Source of the DNA: Verrucomicrobiota bacterium
Lineage (GTDB): Bacteria; Verrucomicrobiota; Verrucomicrobiia; Opitutales; UBA953
DNA length: 6,503 nucleotides
Assembly: GCA_004293385.1 (NCBI GenBank)
Contig: RDYO01000118.1
Location: 1 to 6,503, forward strand
Direction of reading: 5' to 3'
The translations under genes and the position numbers were made by a program. Positions 1 to 6,366 of the stretch are shown here, in pieces (within the stretch, counting starts at the first letter, position 1; the number at the start of each line of letters is the position of its first letter). The notes beneath the pieces were generated by a model, which was given only the letters and a program-made list of their open reading frames with translations, did no database searches and was not told where the DNA came from.

Positions 1-1326
1 TTCCTGGCCCTGCTGGCGCTTGCGGATGGACTCGAGGTACTCGTCCTTGAACTTCGGGACGGCGGATTGGACGGGCCACGCGACGGCTTCGCCGTGGGCG
101 CAGATCGTGCGGCCGGCCACCTGGTTCGCGATGTCGAGCAGCAGCGGGACGTCGGTCTCGAGGCCGCCGCCGGTCGTGATGCGCTTCGAGACGCGGGAGA
201 GCCAGAGGGAGCCTTCGCGGCAGGGCGTGCACTGGCCGCAGGTCTCGTGGGCGTAGAAGGCGTTGAGGTTGGAGAGCGCCTGGATCATCTCGACGGAGTC
301 GTCGATGACGATGGTGCCGCCGGTGCCGAGGCCCGTGCCGCACGCGGCGATGCTGTTGGAATCGAGGGGGATGTCCTCGAGCGCCCAGTCGAACTCGGTG
401 CCGTTGGCGAGCTTGCCCTTGAAGCGTTCGCCGACCTTGAGGATCTTGGTGGAGGAACCGCCGGGGATGATCGCCTTGATCTTACGTCCGTCGAGCGGGC
501 CGCCGCAGAGGTCGTAGAGCAGTTCGCCGAAGGTGGCCTTGCCGGCTTCGATCTCGTAGAGACCCGGGCGCTTCACCAGGCCGCTGACGCCCCAGATGTG
601 CGTGCCGCTGTCGCCGGGGATGCCGATCTTGGCGAACTCCGCGCCGCCGAAGGCGAGCACGTGCTTCACCTGCGCCATCGTCTCCGCGTTGTTGACGATG
701 GTCGGGCAGTTGTAGAGGCCGAGGACGGCGGGGAAATACGGGGGCTTGATGCGCGGGTAGCCGCGCTTGCCTTCGAGGGACTCGATCAGGCCGGTCTCTT
801 CGCCGCAGACGTAGCAGCCTCCGCCGCGGTGGACGACGACTTCGCAGGAGTAGCCCGAGCCGAGGATGTTCTGGCCGAGGAAGCCCTTGGCCTTCGCTTC
901 GGCGATGGCGCGCTCGAGGATCTTGGCGCCGTGGATGAACTCGCCGCGGATGTAGATGAAGGCCTGCTTGGCCTGGATGGCCCACGCGGTGATCGCGATG
1001 CCTTCCAGCATCTGGTGCGGGTCCTTGTAGATGATCTGGCGGTCCTTGTAGGTGCCGGGCTCGGACTCGTCGGCGTTGACGACGAGGTAGGCGGGCTTGC
1101 CCGACTTACGGTCGAGGAACTTCCACTTCATGCCGGTCGGGAAGCCGGCGCCGCCGCGGCCGCGCAGGCCGGAGACTTCGACTTCCTTGCAGACTTCCTC
1201 GGGCTTGAGGGCGACGGCTTTCTTGAGGGCTTCGTAACCTCCGTTGCGGAGGTAGCAGTCGATGTCGACCGTGTACCCCGGCTTGCGGAGGTTGGCGTAG
1301 ATGAGAGGGCGTTCGACGGCGGGCAT
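1..1326 (-). CDS. nuoF: NADH-quinone oxidoreductase subunit F (NADH/FMN-binding), 3' end beyond the window
   Basis: NuoF is the NADH-oxidising flavoprotein of complex I, on the cytoplasmic tip of the peripheral arm. It passes a hydride from NADH to FMN and then electrons to the 4Fe-4S cluster N3. The reading frame runs from ATG at 1326 without a stop to base 1, giving 442 codons; E. coli NuoF is 445, so only a short C-terminal piece is probably missing. Visible motifs: the glycine-rich nucleotide loop GLRGRGGAGFPTG (residues 53-65), NADESEPGTYKDR (84-96), the GEETGLIESLEG segment (175-186), YNCPTIVNNAET (205-216), and the N3 ligands CGQCTPC (C363, C366, C369) with C409 in TICAHGEA. The start lies 19 bases after the nuoE stop with no clear Shine-Dalgarno sequence. 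It was placed by the family-typical N-terminus (RPLIYANLRKPG). nuoG would be expected next. The long plus-strand frame opposite is a codon-bias shadow. Confidence 0.97.
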   Translation of the reverse strand, partial: MPAVERPLIYANLRKPGYTVDIDCYLRNGGYEALKKAVALKPEEVCKEVEVSGLRGRGGAGFPTGMKWKFLDRKSGKPAYLVVNADESEPGTYKDRQIIYKDPHQMLEGIAITAWAIQAKQAFIYIRGEFIHGAKILERAIAEAKAKGFLGQNILGSGYSCEVVVHRGGGCYVCGEETGLIESLEGKRGYPRIKPPYFPAVLGLYNCPTIVNNAETMAQVKHVLAFGGAEFAKIGIPGDSGTHIWGVSGLVKRPGLYEIEAGKATFGELLYDLCGGPLDGRKIKAIIPGGSSTKILKVGERFKGKLANGTEFDWALEDIPLDSNSIAACGTGLGTGGTIVIDDSVEMIQALSNLNAFYAHETCGQCTPCREGSLWLSRVSKRITTGGGLETDVPLLLDIANQVAGRTICAHGEAVAWPVQSAVPKFKDEYLESIRKRQQGQE

Positions 1327-1345
1327 GTCGCTTAGATTTTGGAGA

Positions 1346-1912
1346 TTAACCGTTCCACTCGGGCGTGCCGGGGACGGGAGGGTTCTGGCCGTAGGACGGA
1401 TCCTTGAGCGTGGCCTTGAGCTGGGCGGCGAACTTGCCGGCGTCTTCGGGCTTCACGTTCTCGTGCATCGACGCGTCGACGTGGACGACCGGGCCGCAGC
1501 CGCAGTCGGCGATGCATTCGACGAACTCCAGGGTGAAGTCGCCGTCGGGCGAGGTCTCGCCGCGCTTGCAGTTGAGGGACTGCTCGAGGTTCTCCATCAG
1601 CGCGTAGGAGCCGCGGAGGGCGCAGGACAGCGTACGGCAGACGCGCACGTGGCGGCGGCCGATCGGCGACTGGCGGTACATCGGGTAGAACGTCACCACT
1701 TCGAGGACCTGCATCGGGGTCACGCCGACGAGCTCGGCGACCCAGGCCATGTCGTCTTTCGTGATGTGGCCGCGGTCTTCCTGCACGAGGTGCAGGAGGG
1801 GCATCGTGGCGCTACGCTTCTGCGGGTACTGCGCGATGATGGCGGGAGCCTTCGCGAGCGTCTCAGGCTTGAGCGCGCGGGCGGGGGCGGAGGAGGAAGG
1901 AGATTCGTGCAT
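1346..1912 (-). CDS. nuoE: NADH-quinone oxidoreductase subunit E (2Fe-2S, thioredoxin-like)
   Basis: NuoE is the 24-kDa-type subunit of the complex I NADH-dehydrogenase module. It holds the off-path 2Fe-2S cluster N1a beside the flavin of NuoF. Numbered from the start chosen here (188 aa), the ligands are C92, C97, C133 and C137, giving the spacing C-x4-C-x35-C-x3-C expected of the family. The flanks VCRTLSCALRG and VECIADCGCGP are typical, and an extra cysteine, C139, lies just past the last ligand. The N-terminal helical part (LVQEDRGHITKDDMAWVAELVGV, residues 42-64, read in two pieces) is also typical. A Pro/Gly-rich tail of about 15 residues follows the domain. Two in-frame ATGs are possible. 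ATG 1912 lies 5 bases after the nuoD stop and is preferred. ATG 1930 would overlap the end of nuoD and add MRPLNP. Neither has a good Shine-Dalgarno sequence. Confidence 0.94.
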   Translation of the reverse strand: MHESPSSSAPARALKPETLAKAPAIIAQYPQKRSATMPLLHLVQEDRGHITKDDMAWVAELVGVTPMQVLEVVTFYPMYRQSPIGRRHVRVCRTLSCALRGSYALMENLEQSLNCKRGETSPDGDFTLEFVECIADCGCGPVVHVDASMHENVKPEDAGKFAAQLKATLKDPSYGQNPPVPGTPEWNG

Positions 1913-1917
1913 GGGGT

Positions 1918-3144
1918 TTAGCGGTCGCATTCGCCCATGACGAAGTCGAGCGAACCGAGGATGGAGGCGACGTCGGTGAGGAAGTTGCCGGGGACGATGG
2001 CGGGAAGGATGGAGAGCGAGACGAAGCTCGGTCCGCGGATGCGGAGGCGGTAAGGAACGCCGCCGCCGTTGGAGACGACGTAGAAGCCGAGGGCGCCCTT
2101 GGGGTTCTCGGCTTCGAAGTAGACTTCGCCGGCCGGGATCTGCGGGCCTTCGGTCACGAGCATGAAGTTCTGGATGAGCTCTTCCATCTTCGTCATCACC
2201 TTGGCCTTGGGCGGGAGGAAGATCTTCTTCGCGTCTTCGGCATACCAGGCGCCGCCGGGCATGGTCTTCACGACCTGGCGGATGATGCGCACGGACTGGC
2301 GGAGTTCTTCCATGCGGACGAGGTAGCGGTCGAAGCAGTCGCCCTTCGCGCCCACGGGGACGTCGAAGTCATACTGCTCGTAGCCGGAGTAGGGCTTGTC
2401 CTTGCGGAGGTCGAACGGGACGCCGGAAGCGCGGAGGTTCGGGCCGGTGAGGCCGTAGGCGAGGGCCATCTCCTTGGAGATGGTGGCGATGCCTTCGGTG
2501 CGCTCGAGGAAGATGCCGTTGCGGGTGAGGAGCTTGTCGACCTCGTCGATGGTGCGCTCGACGCCGTCGCAGAACGAGGAGACCTTGGCGAGCCAGCCGT
2601 CCGGGATGTCGCGCGTCACGCCGCCGATGCGGGTGTAGCTCGTGGTGAAGCGGGCGCCGGTGAGCTCTTCGAAGAGCGTGTAGAGCTTCTCGCGCTCATT
2701 GAAGGTGTACATGAACACCGTCCAGGCGCCGGTATCCATCGCGTAGACGCCGATGCCGAGGAGGTGGGAGGAGATGCGGGCCATCTCGCAGGTGAGCACG
2801 CGGATCGCCTCGCAGCGCGCGGGCAGCTTGAGGCCGGCGAGCTTCTCGACGGCGATGGCGTAGGCGACGTTGTTGGCGAGGGGGGCGAGGTAGTCCAGGC
2901 GGTCCGTGTAAGGGACGAACTGGTTGTAAGTCATGTTCTCGGCGATCTTCTCGTCGCCGCGGTGCAGGTAGCCGATGACCGGATCGCACTTCACGACCTT
3001 GTCGCCGTCGAGCTCGAGGCTCAGGCGGAGCACGCCGTGCGTGGCCGGGTGGGACGGACCCATGTTGAGGGTCATGTTCTCTCCGCGCAGTTCTTCCGAA
3101 CGGGCGGCGACGTCGCCGATGGAGATTTCCTTGGTGATCTTCAC
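1918..3144 (-). CDS. nuoD: NADH-quinone oxidoreductase subunit D (49-kDa type, quinone site)
   Basis: NuoD forms the quinone-reduction chamber of complex I together with NuoB, at the junction of the peripheral and membrane arms. The 408-aa length is normal for a separate, unfused NuoD. The N-terminal hallmark MTLNMGPSHPATHG (residues 24-37) holds H32 and H36. DRLDY follows with Y85. The H36-Y85 spacing of 49 equals that of the quinone-site His and Tyr in characterised 49-kDa subunits. GYLHRGDEKIAE (59-70) and the closing SLDFVMGECDR are also family signatures. The start is GTG at 3144, 6 bases after the nuoC stop. An internal ATG at 3075 is preceded by GGAGAG, but using it would remove the leader that most NuoD proteins have before MTLNMGP. 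The stop TAA (1920-1918) is followed by nuoE. Confidence 0.97.
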   Translation of the reverse strand: MKITKEISIGDVAARSEELRGENMTLNMGPSHPATHGVLRLSLELDGDKVVKCDPVIGYLHRGDEKIAENMTYNQFVPYTDRLDYLAPLANNVAYAIAVEKLAGLKLPARCEAIRVLTCEMARISSHLLGIGVYAMDTGAWTVFMYTFNEREKLYTLFEELTGARFTTSYTRIGGVTRDIPDGWLAKVSSFCDGVERTIDEVDKLLTRNGIFLERTEGIATISKEMALAYGLTGPNLRASGVPFDLRKDKPYSGYEQYDFDVPVGAKGDCFDRYLVRMEELRQSVRIIRQVVKTMPGGAWYAEDAKKIFLPPKAKVMTKMEELIQNFMLVTEGPQIPAGEVYFEAENPKGALGFYVVSNGGGVPYRLRIRGPSFVSLSILPAIVPGNFLTDVASILGSLDFVMGECDR

Positions 3145-3150
3145 GTTAAA

Positions 3151-3738
3151 TCAGGCTTTGGGTTTTTCCTCGGTCCAGGACTGGTCGAGGGCGGAGGGTT
3201 CGCCTTCGGAGAGCTTGCCGCCGTGCGAGACGAACGGTCCGCCCATCATCGGGGCGGGCTCGACCTTCTGGCCGGTGACTTCCGCGACGTCGGCGGCGGG
3301 GAAGGGGACTTCGATGCCGGCGAGAGGGAAGTCCTTGCGGAGCGGGTGATAGGGATACGAGTCCCACATCAGGATGCGGCGCGGGTCCGGGTGGCCTTCG
3401 AAGACGATGCCGAACATGTCGTAGGCCTCGCGCTCGTGCCAGTTGGCGCCGGGGTGCAGCGAGGAGACGCTCGGGACGCGGTCGCCGACGGCGTCCACGT
3501 GCAGGCGCACGTATTCCTTGTGCGTCGTGCTGAGGAGATGGAGGACGACGCCGAAGCGGACCGGGCGGCCTTGCAGCTCGAGGCCGCAGAGGTCGGCGAG
3601 CAGGTCGAAGCCGTGCTCGTCGCGCAGGAAGCGCACGGCGGCGAGCAGGTCGCCAGCGGCGACGCGGAAGGTCGGCATGTCCTTGCCGGCGAGGTCCTGC
3701 GTGGCAGGGAAACGGGAGGTGAGCGCGGCGGCGTCCAT
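3151..3738 (-). CDS. nuoC: NADH-quinone oxidoreductase subunit C (30-kDa type)
   Basis: NuoC is the 30-kDa-type scaffold subunit that packs against NuoD and NuoB in the connecting module of complex I. It carries no cofactor. The 195-aa protein has the diagnostic signature HEREAYDMFGIVFEGHPD (residues 101-118) followed by RRILM, then HPLRKDFPL (131-139). The N-terminal alpha/beta part includes the GFDLLADLCG segment (43-52). The tail from about residue 160 is Gly/Ser/Lys-rich and less conserved; it ends in EEKPKA. ATG 3738 follows the nuoB stop after 8 bases, and TGA (3153-3151) precedes the GTG start of nuoD by 6 bases. nuoC and nuoD are separate genes here, unlike the fused nuoCD of enterobacteria. 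Confidence 0.96.
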   Translation of the reverse strand: MDAAALTSRFPATQDLAGKDMPTFRVAAGDLLAAVRFLRDEHGFDLLADLCGLELQGRPVRFGVVLHLLSTTHKEYVRLHVDAVGDRVPSVSSLHPGANWHEREAYDMFGIVFEGHPDPRRILMWDSYPYHPLRKDFPLAGIEVPFPAADVAEVTGQKVEPAPMMGGPFVSHGGKLSEGEPSALDQSWTEEKPKA

Positions 3739-3746
3739 GTCCGTGC

Positions 3747-4280
3747 TCAGCTGACGATCTTGGTTTCGATGGTGCGACCGCGGAAGGTGCGGCGCAGCGA
3801 GCCGCCTTCCTGGCGGATCTTCTCCTGGAGCAGCATCATGCCGTCGAGGAGGGCCTCGGGGCGGGGCGGGCAGCCGGAGATGTAGATGTCGACGGGGACG
3901 ATGTTATCGACGCCCTGGAGGGTCGCATAGGAGCGGTACATGCCGCCGGTGGAAGCGCAGGCGCCCATGGCGACGACCCACTTCGGCTCGGCCATCTGGT
4001 CGTAGATGCGACGGACGACTTCGGCCATCTTGTAGGTGACGGTGCCGGCGACGATCATGCAGTCGGCCTGGCGGGGGGAGAAGCGCATGACTTCCATGCC
4101 GAAGCGGGAGATGTCGAAGCGGGAGCCGCCGGCGGCCATGAGCTCGATGGCGCAGCAGGCGAGGCCCATGGGCATCGGCCACACGGAGTTGCTGCGCACC
4201 CAGTTGACGACGGCGTCGGCGCGGGTCACGATGACCTCGCCCTCCACCTTGCTGTTGTAGCCGAAATCGGATTTGACCAT
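3747..4280 (-). CDS. nuoB: NADH-quinone oxidoreductase subunit B (cluster N2)
   Basis: NuoB (PSST-type) binds the terminal 4Fe-4S cluster N2, which reduces quinone in the pocket shared with NuoD. The 177-aa protein shows all four expected ligands: the tandem pair C42-C43 in GLACCAIELM, C108 in GACASTGGMY and C137 in GCPPRPEAL. The N-terminal segment VNWVRSNSVWPMPMG (25-39) is also typical. ATG 4280 is the first gene of the minus-strand unit. The 160 bases upstream lead straight to a divergent sulfatase, so nuoA is not in its usual place before nuoB. No Shine-Dalgarno sequence is visible in the bases before the start. Its promoter should lie in 4281-4440, most plausibly around the AT-rich core at 4333-4360. 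Confidence 0.97.
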   Translation of the reverse strand: MVKSDFGYNSKVEGEVIVTRADAVVNWVRSNSVWPMPMGLACCAIELMAAGGSRFDISRFGMEVMRFSPRQADCMIVAGTVTYKMAEVVRRIYDQMAEPKWVVAMGACASTGGMYRSYATLQGVDNIVPVDIYISGCPPRPEALLDGMMLLQEKIRQEGGSLRRTFRGRTIETKIVS

Positions 4281-4332
4281 GGTCGTTCGCCGGAAGTTAG
4301 GGTGACCCCTAGGGGGAGCAAGCGGGAAGGGG

Positions 4333-4360
4333 CAAAAATGGCGTTTTTATCGCTTCTAAT
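4333..4360. promoter_or_regulatory. AT-rich core of the divergent nuoB/sulfatase promoter region
   Basis: This is the most AT-rich stretch of the 160-base divergent intergenic region, which is otherwise dominated by G and C runs. It holds an A5-TGGCG-T5 inverted repeat at 4334-4348. It also has a possible plus-strand -10 (TCTAAT, 4355-4360) and, read on the minus strand, a GATAAA-like -10 around 4346-4351. Neither has a convincing -35 at 17 bases. The location between two divergent starts is the main reason for the call. Exact promoter elements and any operator role are inference. Confidence 0.35.
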
Positions 4361-4408
4361 CGGGGTCGGTAGCGTGAACAGGGGCCCGGGAGGGAGGCTT
4401 GCAACTAA

Positions 4409-4435
4409 ACCCCTCGGGGATTGTTCTAGAGGGGT
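4409..4435 (+). promoter_or_regulatory. Leader hairpin that can cover the sulfatase ribosome-binding site
   Basis: ACCCCTC (4409-4415) is the exact reverse complement of GAGGGGT (4429-4435), giving a 7-bp, five-GC-pair stem with a 13-base loop. The right arm contains the Shine-Dalgarno sequence of the sulfatase that starts at 4441, so the folded form would hide it. The pairing is visible in the sequence. A regulatory effect is inferred and depends on the transcript starting upstream of 4409. Confidence 0.4.
4428..4434 (+). promoter_or_regulatory. Ribosome-binding site of the first sulfatase
   Basis: AGAGGGG ends six bases before ATG 4441, a good Shine-Dalgarno position. It supports ATG 4441 over the in-frame TTG at 4399, which would place 14 unrelated residues before the signal peptide. 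It is the only strong Shine-Dalgarno sequence seen ahead of a gene in the window. Confidence 0.7.
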
Positions 4436-4440
4436 ACCCC

Positions 4441-6366
4441 ATGAAGACGCTTTTCGTCCTGCTGGCCGCCTTGCTTGCGGCCACCGCCCCCGCCCGCCCC
4501 CCGAACGTGGTGGTGATCTTCATCGACGATATGGGGTACGGGGATATCGGCCCGTTCGGGGCGACCAAGCAGCGCACCCCCCACCTGGACCGGATGGCCA
4601 AGGAGGGCATGAAATTGACCAGCTTCTACGCCACCCCGGTCTGCTCGGTCTCCCGGGCCCAGATGATGACCGGCTGCTACGGGGCGCGCGTCTCGGTCCC
4701 GGGGGTCTATTTTCCGGGTCAATCCGTGGGGCTTAATCCATCTGAAATAACTGTAGCAGAAAGACTTAAGGAAAAAGGCTATGCCACCCAGATGGTCGGA
4801 AAGTGGCACCTGGGCGACCAGCCCGAATTCCTGCCCACCCGGCAGGGTTTCGACCACTACCTGGGCATCCCGTACTCGAACGACATGCTCAAGAAGTCGG
4901 CCGAGACCAAGGTCCCGGTCGTCCCCCTCCTGCGGGATGAGAAGATCGTCGAACTGATGGACGGGGAGGGGCAGCGCCGCCTGGTAGAGCTCTATACGAA
5001 GGAGGCCGTCGACTTCATCGGTCGTAATAAAGACCAGCCGTTCTACCTCTACTTCGCCCACAACGCCGTCCACACGCCGATCTGGCCGGGCCCCGCCTTC
5101 GCCGGTAAATCCCAGAACGGCCGCTTCGGCGATTGGGTCGAGGAGGTCGATTGGAGCGTCGGTCAGGTGCTCGAGGCCCTCCGCACGCAGGGCCTCGATA
5201 AGGATACGATCGTGGTCTTCACCTCCGACAACGGTCCGTGGCTGACCAAGGGCGCCGATGGCGGCAGCGCTGGTCCGCTCCGCGGCGGCAAGGGCTCGAC
5301 CTGGGAAGGCGGCGTGCGCGTGCCGACCCTCGCCTGGTGGCCGGGCCGCATCCCCGCCGGTTCGGTGAACGACGCCGTCGCCGCGACCATCGACCTCCTC
5401 CCGACGTTCGTCTCGCTCGCCGGCGGCTCCGTCCCCGCGACGCCGGTGATCGACGGACGTGACATCACGCCGATCCTCCTCGGTCAGTCGAAGGAGTCCG
5501 CGCGTGAAGCGCATTATTATTTCGCTTCATACGATCTCCAAGCCGTCCGTCAGGGCCGCTGGAAGCTGGCGCTCTCCCCGCAGCCTGAGGGCATGGGCAA
5601 GCAGGCCCCCAAGACCGCGCCCGGCCTACGTCTTTACGACCTCGACGCCGAGATCGGCGAGCAGACCGACGTCGCCGCGCAGCATCCGGAAGTCGTCGCG
5701 AAACTGAAGGCGCTCGCCGACAAGATGGCGGCGGAGATCGGCGGCAAGACCCCGACCGCGCGTCGTCCCGCCGGCGAAGTGAAGGGCGCGAAGACGCTTT
5801 ATCCGACGGTCGATTACGTGCCCAACGACGTGAAGAAAGCCGATGACAAGAAGCCGGCGGCGAAGAAGGGCGCTGGTAAGGCGGCGGCGAAGACTCCGGC
5901 CGCCAAGCCCGTCACGCTCGCGCAGGCCAAGGCCGGCGATACGGTCGTTTCCGCCGCCGCCCCGCAGGTCGGCCAGCGCGCCTTCACCCTAGCCGTCACC
6001 GTCGACACCGCGCAACGCGACGCCGCGATCGTCGCGCAGGGCGGGCTCATCGGTCATGCGGTTTATCTCAAGGGCGGCCGCGTCGCGTTCGCCGTCCGCC
6101 ATGGTGCGGACGAAGTCGTCGAGATCCTTTCGTCCGCCGAGGTCAAAGGATCGTTCACCGTCACCGCCAGCCTCGCCGCCGACGGCGCGATGAAGCTCGT
6201 CGTCGCCGGTCAGGACGCCGTCACCGGCAAGGCCAAGGGCGTCCTGCCGCGTCAGCCCGCCGAAGATTTCTGCGTCGGACACGACAACGGCAAGTCCGTG
6301 GGGACTTACGCCAAGCCGGTCGCGCTCCAGGGCGTCGTCACCGGCCTCGCCGTCACGAGCCCATGA
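4441..6366 (+). CDS. Secreted type I sulfatase with C-terminal jelly-roll-like module
   Basis: This is a formylglycine-dependent sulfatase (alkaline-phosphatase superfamily) that hydrolyses sulfate esters, probably on a polysaccharide, outside the cytoplasm. The 641-aa protein begins with a signal peptide (hydrophobic residues 4-15, likely cut after APA, 16-18). Catalytic residues are D29-D30 in IDDMGYGD, C68 and R72 in CSVSR, K121 and H123 in GKWHLG, H211, D263-N264 in TSDNGP, and K284. The sulfatase fold ends near residue 450. A Lys/Ala/Pro-rich linker (about 461-490) then leads to a beta-rich module (about 491-641, with IVAQGG, VYLKGGRVAFAVR and FCVGHDNGKSVGTY) resembling the concanavalin-like domains found at the ends of PVC-group sulfatases. 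The formylglycine motif has Val where Pro is usual. The gene is compositionally mosaic, with an AT-rich island at codons 98-114. Substrate and subfamily cannot be read from the sequence; C68 needs FGE or anSME encoded elsewhere. Confidence 0.93.
   Translation: MKTLFVLLAALLAATAPARPPNVVVIFIDDMGYGDIGPFGATKQRTPHLDRMAKEGMKLTSFYATPVCSVSRAQMMTGCYGARVSVPGVYFPGQSVGLNPSEITVAERLKEKGYATQMVGKWHLGDQPEFLPTRQGFDHYLGIPYSNDMLKKSAETKVPVVPLLRDEKIVELMDGEGQRRLVELYTKEAVDFIGRNKDQPFYLYFAHNAVHTPIWPGPAFAGKSQNGRFGDWVEEVDWSVGQVLEALRTQGLDKDTIVVFTSDNGPWLTKGADGGSAGPLRGGKGSTWEGGVRVPTLAWWPGRIPAGSVNDAVAATIDLLPTFVSLAGGSVPATPVIDGRDITPILLGQSKESAREAHYYFASYDLQAVRQGRWKLALSPQPEGMGKQAPKTAPGLRLYDLDAEIGEQTDVAAQHPEVVAKLKALADKMAAEIGGKTPTARRPAGEVKGAKTLYPTVDYVPNDVKKADDKKPAAKKGAGKAAAKTPAAKPVTLAQAKAGDTVVSAAAPQVGQRAFTLAVTVDTAQRDAAIVAQGGLIGHAVYLKGGRVAFAVRHGADEVVEILSSAEVKGSFTVTASLAADGAMKLVVAGQDAVTGKAKGVLPRQPAEDFCVGHDNGKSVGTYAKPVALQGVVTGLAVTSP
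4732..4782 (+). other. AT-rich codon island inside the sulfatase gene
   Basis: Codons 98-114 encode LNPSEITVAERLKEKGY with 17 G/C out of 51 bases (33%), and 15 of 17 codons end in A or T, including ATA, AGA and GTA. The 17 codons before it include four ending in A/T, and the 17 after it two. The protein stretch is the ordinary conserved segment before GYATQMVGKWHLG, so the frame is intact and the oddity lies in the DNA only. Confidence 0.8.
5821..5910 (+). repeat. Lys/Ala/Pro-rich linker coding region in the sulfatase
   Basis: Residues 461-490 are made almost only of Lys, Ala, Pro, Asp, Gly and Thr with repeated KKPAAKK / GKAAAK / KTPAAK units. They separate the catalytic domain from the C-terminal beta-rich module. 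The low complexity marks a flexible, surface-exposed, positively charged tether, and a place where length may vary between relatives. Confidence 0.75.

Larger units (their letters stand above)
4306..4440. repeat. Cluster of short C4/G4 palindromes in the intergenic region
   Basis: Three 10-base palindromic or near-palindromic units share the same four-base arms: CCCCTAGGGG (4306-4315), CCCCTCGGGG (4410-4419, imperfect centre) and GGGGTACCCC (4431-4440, ending at the sulfatase ATG). GGGCCC and CCCGGG overlap at 4382-4390. The two-base centres are too tight for RNA hairpins within one unit, but they suit a dimeric DNA-binding protein or pairing between units. In GC-rich DNA some of this is expected by chance. 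Confidence 0.35.

Noticed and set aside
67..1335. Long plus-strand open frame (422 codons) opposite nuoF
   Set aside because: It is Ala/Val/Asp/Glu-rich with no recognisable motif and mirrors the G/C third-position bias of nuoF, which is unmistakable on the other strand.
1913..1930. ATG 1930 as the nuoE start, overlapping the end of nuoD
   Set aside because: It is possible but adds only MRPLNP and has no better ribosome-binding site. ATG 1912 sits cleanly 5 bases after the nuoD stop. The choice remains open.
3073..3075. ATG 3075 as the nuoD start, with GGAGAG upstream
   Set aside because: It would start exactly at MTLNMGP and leave about 75 untranslated bases after nuoC. The GTG at 3144 gives a family-like leader and tight operon spacing.
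2764..3885. Plus-strand open frame of 373 codons opposite nuoD, nuoC and nuoB
   Set aside because: It runs across three well-identified genes and their junctions on the other strand and has the composition of a GC-rich shadow frame.
4399..4440. TTG at 4399 as the sulfatase start
   Set aside because: It would add 14 residues before a signal peptide that begins naturally at ATG 4441, which has its own Shine-Dalgarno sequence.
4426..5514. Minus-strand open frame of 362 codons opposite the sulfatase
   Set aside because: It is Arg/Asp/Gly-rich with no domain, and the plus strand encodes a full set of sulfatase motifs in the same bases.
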